Of a DNA stretch of 9,243 nucleotides, positions 4,303 through 9,243 are shown in pieces (the stretch's first letter is position 1; each line of letters opens with the position of its first letter). The notes beneath the pieces were generated by a model, which saw nothing but the letters and a program-made list of their open reading frames with translations, was not told where the DNA came from and did not search any database. Made by a program: the position numbers and the translations under genes. The stretch spans positions 1 to 9,243 of the forward strand of contig SXYY01000160.1 in assembly GCA_005788145.1 (NCBI GenBank), written 5' to 3'. This DNA comes from Bacteroidota bacterium. Its GTDB lineage: Bacteria; Bacteroidota; Bacteroidia; NS11-12g; UBA955.

Positions 4303-5904
4303 ATGAATCGCATTATTTCAGCCAACATCAATGGATTTGTATTTCAGATCGACGAAGTCGCGTACGACCGATTGAAGCAATATTTGGAGTCGCTCCGTCT
4401 CCGAATCACCGAAAAGGAGGTCTATGACGACATTGAAAACCGGATTGCCGAGTTGTTTAGCCATCAGTTGAATTCGGGGGCGCCGGCCATTTTTATCAAT
4501 CAGGTGGAGGATGTCATTGCCCAGGTGGGGTCGGCTGAGGAGTTGGGCGATGCCATGGATAGCGTGGACGGCGATGGGTCGTTGGGGGATGCGGGGACGG
4601 CTACATCGGCTACATCGGCTACATCGTCTGCGATGGGCGGCGAATATGCCAAGCGTTTGTATCGCAACGAGGACGATGTGGTGGTGTATGGTGTATGCAG
4701 TGGGATTGCGGCGTATTTCGGGTGGGATCCGGTGTTTGTGCGGGCGGCGTTTGGGATTTTGGCTTTTGCTTCGTTTGGAACGGTGATTTTGGTGTATGTC
4801 TTTTTGATGGTCATCATTCCTGCAGCGAGTACGCCGGCGGAAAAGTTGCAGATGCGGGGGGAGCCAGTGAATTTCGACAATTTGGCCAAGGTGGTGGATC
4901 AAAATGTGCGTTCGGCGATGGAAAACGTAAAGCCCCGCGCGAAGCGCGGGCTGGGCAAAACCGGTAGGCTCGCGGTAAAAGTGTTGGCTGCGATTGCTTT
5001 GGTGGCTCTGTTCTCGATTATTGTCCCTTCGGTCATTGGTGCGGTGCTATCGGCCGGTATGCTCGCGTTCGTGTTTGACGCCTTCTATGATTATTTCTTA
5101 TTGGGGTATACCTATTTGTTGGGTACGATCGTGGCCCTCTGTGTGGTGGTTTTGGTGCCTTTGATTCAGATGATTTATGGGTTGATTCGCGTATTGGTCA
5201 ATGGAAAGCGGATGAGTCCTTTCTTGCGTTGGCCTTTGAATGTGTCGTTCTGGATTGCCTTGGTATTTCTCACCGTGAAATCGGTAGAAATCGGTCGCGG
5301 ATTTTCCACTTCTGCCTCGGTGAATGTGGTGAAACCTTGCGAACAATTAGACAGTAGCAAAACGATTACTGTGAGAACGGAAGCGGTTCCTATGAAATGG
5401 GAGGCGGGTGAGGATGGTCCCACGCGGGAAGAATTGGAGGCTACCTTGAACGATGCCGACATTGAAATTACGGTCAACGGCCGCTCTCATCGCGAAGATG
5501 GTCGGGATTTCTACGACTTGATGGTCAACCGGGCCAGCAATGATGTGTCGTTAACCATCGCCAATACACTGGAGAATAAGCCCTTTGTTACTGTATACAA
5601 GCGCAGTAGGGGCAGTCGAAAAACGGCGGTATCGAATGCGGCGGGATTGCGTTACGAAGTGCGATGGGACTCTACCACATTGCTTTTGCCCGATGTGTTG
5701 ATTTTGGGTAAAAATGCGCCTTGGCGAAATCCTGAGGTGGAGGTGGTATTGCATTTGCCGGTGGGATATACGGCCAACATCGACCGCAGTTGTAAAGACC
5801 TGATTTCTTACGCCAACGACCAGTATTTGGGGTTGGATGAAATGGAAACGGGCTATGCCCGTGTGAAGTCGACCGACAGTGGCATCGAGATGATTTTGCC
5901 ATAA
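4303..5904 (+). CDS. PspC-domain membrane protein, long Bacteroidota form
   Basis: A 533-residue inner-membrane protein. The N-terminus (about 1-88) is the soluble helical domain usual for this long form: it opens with NINGFVFQIDEVAYDRLKQY and has DIENRIAELF and EDVIAQVGSAEEL. A low-complexity linker rich in Gly, Ser, Thr and Ala (about 89-113) follows. The PspC domain spans about 117-178, with KRLYRNEDD, YGVCSGIAAYFGWDP (129-143) and one helix (152-173). Four more hydrophobic segments lie near 227-245, 246-260, 269-295 and 312-328, and residues from about 335 to the end are a beta-rich, probably extracytoplasmic domain. PspC in enterobacteria is a membrane-stress sensor partnering PspB and PspA; no psp partner is seen here. 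The gene follows padR by 36 nt and precedes the M1 peptidase by 21 nt. The stop is TAA. The signal and output of this protein are unknown. Confidence 0.92.
   Translation: MNRIISANINGFVFQIDEVAYDRLKQYLESLRLRITEKEVYDDIENRIAELFSHQLNSGAPAIFINQVEDVIAQVGSAEELGDAMDSVDGDGSLGDAGTATSATSATSSAMGGEYAKRLYRNEDDVVVYGVCSGIAAYFGWDPVFVRAAFGILAFASFGTVILVYVFLMVIIPAASTPAEKLQMRGEPVNFDNLAKVVDQNVRSAMENVKPRAKRGLGKTGRLAVKVLAAIALVALFSIIVPSVIGAVLSAGMLAFVFDAFYDYFLLGYTYLLGTIVALCVVVLVPLIQMIYGLIRVLVNGKRMSPFLRWPLNVSFWIALVFLTVKSVEIGRGFSTSASVNVVKPCEQLDSSKTITVRTEAVPMKWEAGEDGPTREELEATLNDADIEITVNGRSHREDGRDFYDLMVNRASNDVSLTIANTLENKPFVTVYKRSRGSRKTAVSNAAGLRYEVRWDSTTLLLPDVLILGKNAPWRNPEVEVVLHLPVGYTANIDRSCKDLISYANDQYLGLDEMETGYARVKSTDSGIEMILP
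4599..4625 (+). repeat. In-frame 9-bp tandem repeat in pspC linker
   Basis: Three perfect copies of GGCTACATC (4599-4607, 4608-4616, 4617-4625) encode the Ala-Thr-Ser series in the linker before the PspC domain. Copy-number change would keep the reading frame and only alter linker length. Confidence 0.85.
4931..4952 (+). other. Strong GC hairpin inside pspC coding sequence
   Basis: CCCGCGC (4934-4940) and GCGCGGG (4944-4950) are perfect arms around GAA, and the stem can extend by two pairs past one bulged C (AG 4931-4932 with CT 4951-4952). The core GCGAAGC is the well-known very stable DNA mini-hairpin sequence. It encodes the basic stretch PRAKRG between the PspC domain and the next membrane segment. 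No T-tract follows, so it is not a terminator. It may be chance coding, an RNA structure that slows translation before membrane insertion, or a small inserted repeat. Confidence 0.6.
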
Positions 5905-5925
5905 ATTGAGTAAATTGCCATACTT

Positions 5926-8900
5926 ATGAAGCACATCGCAATGGCTTTGGGTATGGTTTGTTTATCAAACTTGGCCATCGCCCAGACCCAAGGTACTTGG
6001 CAACAAGAGGTCAATTATACCCTCAAGGTAACCCTGGACGACCAATCGCATATGCTGCGTGGCTCGGAGGAGTTTGTATATACCAACAACTCTCCCAATA
6101 CGCTGGAATTCATCTACATTCATTTGTGGCCCAACGCTTACAAGAATAAAAATACAGCCCTTGCCCGTCAGTTGATGATGTCGGGCAAAGACTACCTCTT
6201 TCTCAATGATCCTGAATATCAAGGGTTTATCGACTCATTGAATTTTGAGGTAGGGGGGGTATCGGCGCAGTTGACATATGATGCCAAGCACATTGATATT
6301 GCCAAGCTAACCTTGCCGAAGCCATTGGCGCCGGGGGAGAAGGTGGTGGTGAAAACCCCATTTCGGGTGAAGTTGCCCTCAGGACAGGTGTCGCGCATGG
6401 GCCACATCGATCAAACCTATCAAATCACGCAGTGGTATCCCAAACCCGCGGTATACGATGAGGCTGGGTGGCATCCGATGCCGTATTTGAATCAGGGAGA
6501 GTTTTATTCGGAGTATGGAACGTTTGATGTATCGATCACCTTGCCCGAGAACTACACAGTGGGTGCTACGGGAGATTTGCAAACGGAGCGCGAGATCAAG
6601 CGGCTGAATTTGCTGGCCGAATACAATGGGGTGAGCTCGCGGAATCCAAAATCCGAGGGAAAAAATGAGGTATATCCATTTCAAGAGGACGGAAGCAAAG
6701 AGCTGATTCCCGCTGGCATGTATCGGGCGTCGGACATCCCCATGAAGCGGTCCGATATCGATTGGAGCAATATTGAAAAGCATTATCAAAACAGTGAATC
6801 GAGTCGGGTGATGAAGACCATCCGTTATACCCAGTCGCGGGTGCATGATTTTGCATGGTTTGCCGATAAATCGTTTCGTGTGTTAAAGGGAGAGGTGATT
6901 CTGCCTCAGAGTGGAAGGAAGGTGACCACTTGGGCGATGTATACAGAGAATTCTGCGGACTTTTGGAAGCCCCATTCCCTGGAGTATCTGCACGATGGCA
7001 TTTTGAAATACTCACAATGGAATGGCGATTATCCTTACAATCAGGTTACGGCGGTGGACGGGACCATCAGTGCGGGGGGTGGCATGGAGTATCCCAATGT
7101 AACGGTGATTGGCAATGTATCGACCATTGAAGAATTGGAAGTGGTGATTGTGCATGAGGTGGGACACAATTGGTTTTATGGTATTTTGGGCAGCAACGAG
7201 CGTGATTTTGGTTGGATGGACGAAGGGTTGAATACGTTGAATGAGATGCGCTTTGTGGCGGAGAAATACCCCGAAAATACCCGGTTGAGCGATGCTGATG
7301 GTGCTTTAGGCTTTGCCAAGAAATTGGGCTTTGTGGGATTGTCGCACAAGGACGAGGGCGATGTGCTATACCGATGTATGGCTTCGTTTGGCGTGGATCA
7401 GCCGATGCATACCCATTCCGCAGATTTTTCACAGGCCAATTACGGCGGGGTGATGTATCAGAAAACGGGGTTGGTGTTTCATTATTTGAAGGCCTACTTG
7501 GGCGATTCACTGTTTGATTTGTGCATGCACACCTATTTCGATCGATGGAAATTTAGGCATCCTCAGCCTGAGGATTTTCGGGCGGTGATGGAGGAGGTGA
7601 GCAAGCAGAATTTGGGGTGGTTGTTCGATGATTTGATAGAAACGCGAAAGGTGGCTGATTTCAAATTGGTTGGCGTGAAGAAGACAGGTGCGGGCATGGA
7701 TGTGAAAGTGAAAAACGTGGGTCCGGTGGACGGTCCGATTGGCGTTCAATCCATTCGCAATGGCAAAGTGTTGGAATCGGTTTGGGTGTCGCCACAGGAT
7801 TTGGAAAAATCGCAAGGAAAGGTCCATCTTATGTCTTGGGCCGATACGGTGATGATTGATGCGGAAAGGAACATTCCGGAGGTGAACCGCAACAACAACC
7901 TATGGACCAAGGGTGGTCGCGAATTCAAGTGGAAATTTGGCACGGGTAACGATTTGCCGAATGAGCGAAACCATTATTGGTTGCCGACGGTGGGTTGGAA
8001 TCAATACGACCGGATGATGCTGGGATTGGTGTTGCACAACACAAGTTTGCCTGCGCCGAAGTTGAGGTATTCGTTGGTGCCCATGTATTCTTTTGGACGG
8101 AAGAATCTTTCGGGCCTGGGCGATATCAGCTACAATCCCTTGGGTGGCAAGCGATACAAGACTTTGCGGATTGGGGTGAGTGCGATGACCTTTCAATATG
8201 GTGAAACCCAAACGGATGGAATTTTTGCAAACAATCCCCGACATCCGAGTTTTTCAGTGATCAAACCCTATGTGGTTATGGAATTGGGTAATCCCAATCG
8301 CAGAAAAGGATTTTCGAATTTTATCGAAGTTACGGGGCTATTGGATTGGCAAGAAACCTTGACAGCAACGTTTCCATGGTCTGAGCAAAGTGGTTTGCTA
8401 ACAGTTAGTGGTGTCCGTTTGAATTATTTTGGCACCAAGCGTGGACCGGTGTCTGTATTCGAATACAAATCCAGTTTTGAGAGTGTGTCTCAGGTCTCTG
8501 ATTTTGTTAATTCCGTTACCGGCAGGGTGCAGTTGGAGGCCAAGTATACATGGAACTATATCGCCGAGAAAAAGAAGGCCAGAAACATTGAATTGCGCGG
8601 TTATTGGGGCAAAGTGGGTATGTTAAGCGATGGTAGAACTCCTGACCGGCGGGCTCACACTGAGAACATGTTTTTGATGTTGAGCGGGGCCTCAGGTCAG
8701 CAGGATGTGTTTTACGATGAGTATTTTAGGGGGCGAAATTCCGCGCCTACTTATGCGAATAATTCTTGGATGGGCCAATATGATTTTACCACCAACGGAC
8801 AGCAGCGCATGAACAACATGGGTGGTATGGGTACGGCAACATTTATGGGTAGTAGGAGTAGTTTGACAGCGATTAACTTTTCGATGAGTTTGCCCAAATT

Positions 8901-9237
8901 GCCGGGATTCATTCGGGTATTCGCCGATTATGCGAGTATGCCGGCTGTGACTGTGAGTAGTCCCACATCAGCCAATAGCCTCGCAGGCCCAAGCCAGTTT
9001 TTTGATGCCGGCCTGATGATCCGCACGGGATTTTTGCAGGTGAGTGTGCCGTTGTTTATGAACAATGATTTGCAGAAAACCTTGGGTGGTATTGAAGAAG
9101 TCGGCGGACCGGGCGGAATAAAACAATACGTTTTGCCTACCTACAAGCAACAGTTGCAACGCGGGATTCGCTTCAGTTTGAATATACCGCTAAACTCCGG
9201 TTTGTTCTTGCGTAAATCGTTGTTGCCTTCGATCTAA
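5926..9237 (+). CDS. Secreted M1 family metallopeptidase with long beta-rich C-terminal tail
   Basis: An 1103-residue zinc peptidase of the M1 (aminopeptidase N) family, expected to be exported. The signal peptide is residues 1-19, with cleavage at A17-I18-A19|Q20. An N-terminal beta domain (about 25-230) leads to the catalytic domain, with the exopeptidase motif GGMEYP (385-390; canonical GAMEN), the zinc site HEVGH (410-414), third ligand E433 in MDEGLN exactly 18 residues after the second His, and tyrosines Y506 and Y511 (in MYQKTG) matching the leukotriene A4 hydrolase pair Y378/Y383, so it should be active. An Ig-like sandwich (about 577-660) ends IPEVNRNNNLW. In place of the usual helical C-terminal domain there are about 440 residues of alternating amphipathic strands, such as LRYSLVPMYSFG (713-724), LRIGVSAMTFQYG (747-759) and VQLEAKYTWNYI (868-879), suggestive of an outer-membrane barrel. 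It lies 21 nt after pspC with no convincing promoter, so co-transcription is possible. Confidence 0.93.
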   Translation: MKHIAMALGMVCLSNLAIAQTQGTWQQEVNYTLKVTLDDQSHMLRGSEEFVYTNNSPNTLEFIYIHLWPNAYKNKNTALARQLMMSGKDYLFLNDPEYQGFIDSLNFEVGGVSAQLTYDAKHIDIAKLTLPKPLAPGEKVVVKTPFRVKLPSGQVSRMGHIDQTYQITQWYPKPAVYDEAGWHPMPYLNQGEFYSEYGTFDVSITLPENYTVGATGDLQTEREIKRLNLLAEYNGVSSRNPKSEGKNEVYPFQEDGSKELIPAGMYRASDIPMKRSDIDWSNIEKHYQNSESSRVMKTIRYTQSRVHDFAWFADKSFRVLKGEVILPQSGRKVTTWAMYTENSADFWKPHSLEYLHDGILKYSQWNGDYPYNQVTAVDGTISAGGGMEYPNVTVIGNVSTIEELEVVIVHEVGHNWFYGILGSNERDFGWMDEGLNTLNEMRFVAEKYPENTRLSDADGALGFAKKLGFVGLSHKDEGDVLYRCMASFGVDQPMHTHSADFSQANYGGVMYQKTGLVFHYLKAYLGDSLFDLCMHTYFDRWKFRHPQPEDFRAVMEEVSKQNLGWLFDDLIETRKVADFKLVGVKKTGAGMDVKVKNVGPVDGPIGVQSIRNGKVLESVWVSPQDLEKSQGKVHLMSWADTVMIDAERNIPEVNRNNNLWTKGGREFKWKFGTGNDLPNERNHYWLPTVGWNQYDRMMLGLVLHNTSLPAPKLRYSLVPMYSFGRKNLSGLGDISYNPLGGKRYKTLRIGVSAMTFQYGETQTDGIFANNPRHPSFSVIKPYVVMELGNPNRRKGFSNFIEVTGLLDWQETLTATFPWSEQSGLLTVSGVRLNYFGTKRGPVSVFEYKSSFESVSQVSDFVNSVTGRVQLEAKYTWNYIAEKKKARNIELRGYWGKVGMLSDGRTPDRRAHTENMFLMLSGASGQQDVFYDEYFRGRNSAPTYANNSWMGQYDFTTNGQQRMNNMGGMGTATFMGSRSSLTAINFSMSLPKLPGFIRVFADYASMPAVTVSSPTSANSLAGPSQFFDAGLMIRTGFLQVSVPLFMNNDLQKTLGGIEEVGGPGGIKQYVLPTYKQQLQRGIRFSLNIPLNSGLFLRKSLLPSI

Positions 9238-9243
9238 ATCGAC

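Noticed and set aside
4318..4902. Minus-strand open frames of 129 and 194 codons opposite pspC.
   Set aside because: They are mirror products of the pspC sequence, rich in Arg/His/Pro or Thr/Ser, with no recognisable domain and no promoter.
5891..5898. TGATTTTG as a promoter for the M1 peptidase.
   Set aside because: It matches 5 of 6 fixed positions of the -7 element but has no TTG at a suitable distance upstream and lies within the last pspC codons; co-transcription is as likely.

Overview
The window looks like chromosomal DNA from a member of the Bacteroidota of mid GC content. This rests on three things. Promoter-like elements match the Bacteroidota -7 consensus TAnnTTTG (perfect at 3907-3914 and 2128-2135) and leaders are A-rich without clear Shine-Dalgarno sequences. 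A PadR regulator is paired with a long PspC-domain protein, an arrangement typical of the phylum. The secreted proteins (a small beta-barrel protein and a large M1 peptidase) have signal peptides cleaved in the A-I-A|Q style common there. I cannot name a genus.

Layout, left to right. 1-633 is the 3' end of an ABC-2 type transporter permease. 702-1466 (minus strand) is a small signal-peptide-bearing beta-barrel protein convergent with it. A 115-bp divergent spacer holds a perfect 8-bp-arm palindrome overlapping possible promoter elements for both directions. 1582-2130 is a YceI-family protein followed by a strong intrinsic terminator. 2202-3257 is an AI-2E/PerM family membrane protein whose 3' end overlaps by 14 nt a Qnr-like pentapeptide-repeat protein (3244-3813). 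A 105-bp spacer then carries a dyad and a consensus promoter for a PadR regulator (3919-4266), which is followed closely by a PspC-domain membrane protein (4303-5904) and an 1103-residue secreted M1 metallopeptidase (5926-9237).

The most likely transcription units are the lone minus-strand barrel gene; yceI alone, ending in the terminator at 2158-2189; perM plus the pentapeptide gene; and padR-pspC, possibly extended into the M1 peptidase. PadR probably represses its own operon through the dyad, with PspC acting at the inner membrane. There are no tRNA, rRNA, CRISPR or mobile elements, and no gene-free stretch longer than about 115 bp.

I did not find a clearly new system. The items most worth a second look are the M1 peptidase with a long beta-rich, barrel-like C-terminal tail, the PadR operator/promoter that seems to drive a leaderless or nearly leaderless message, the palindrome in the divergent promoter region, and the terminator hairpin that abuts the perM start codon.
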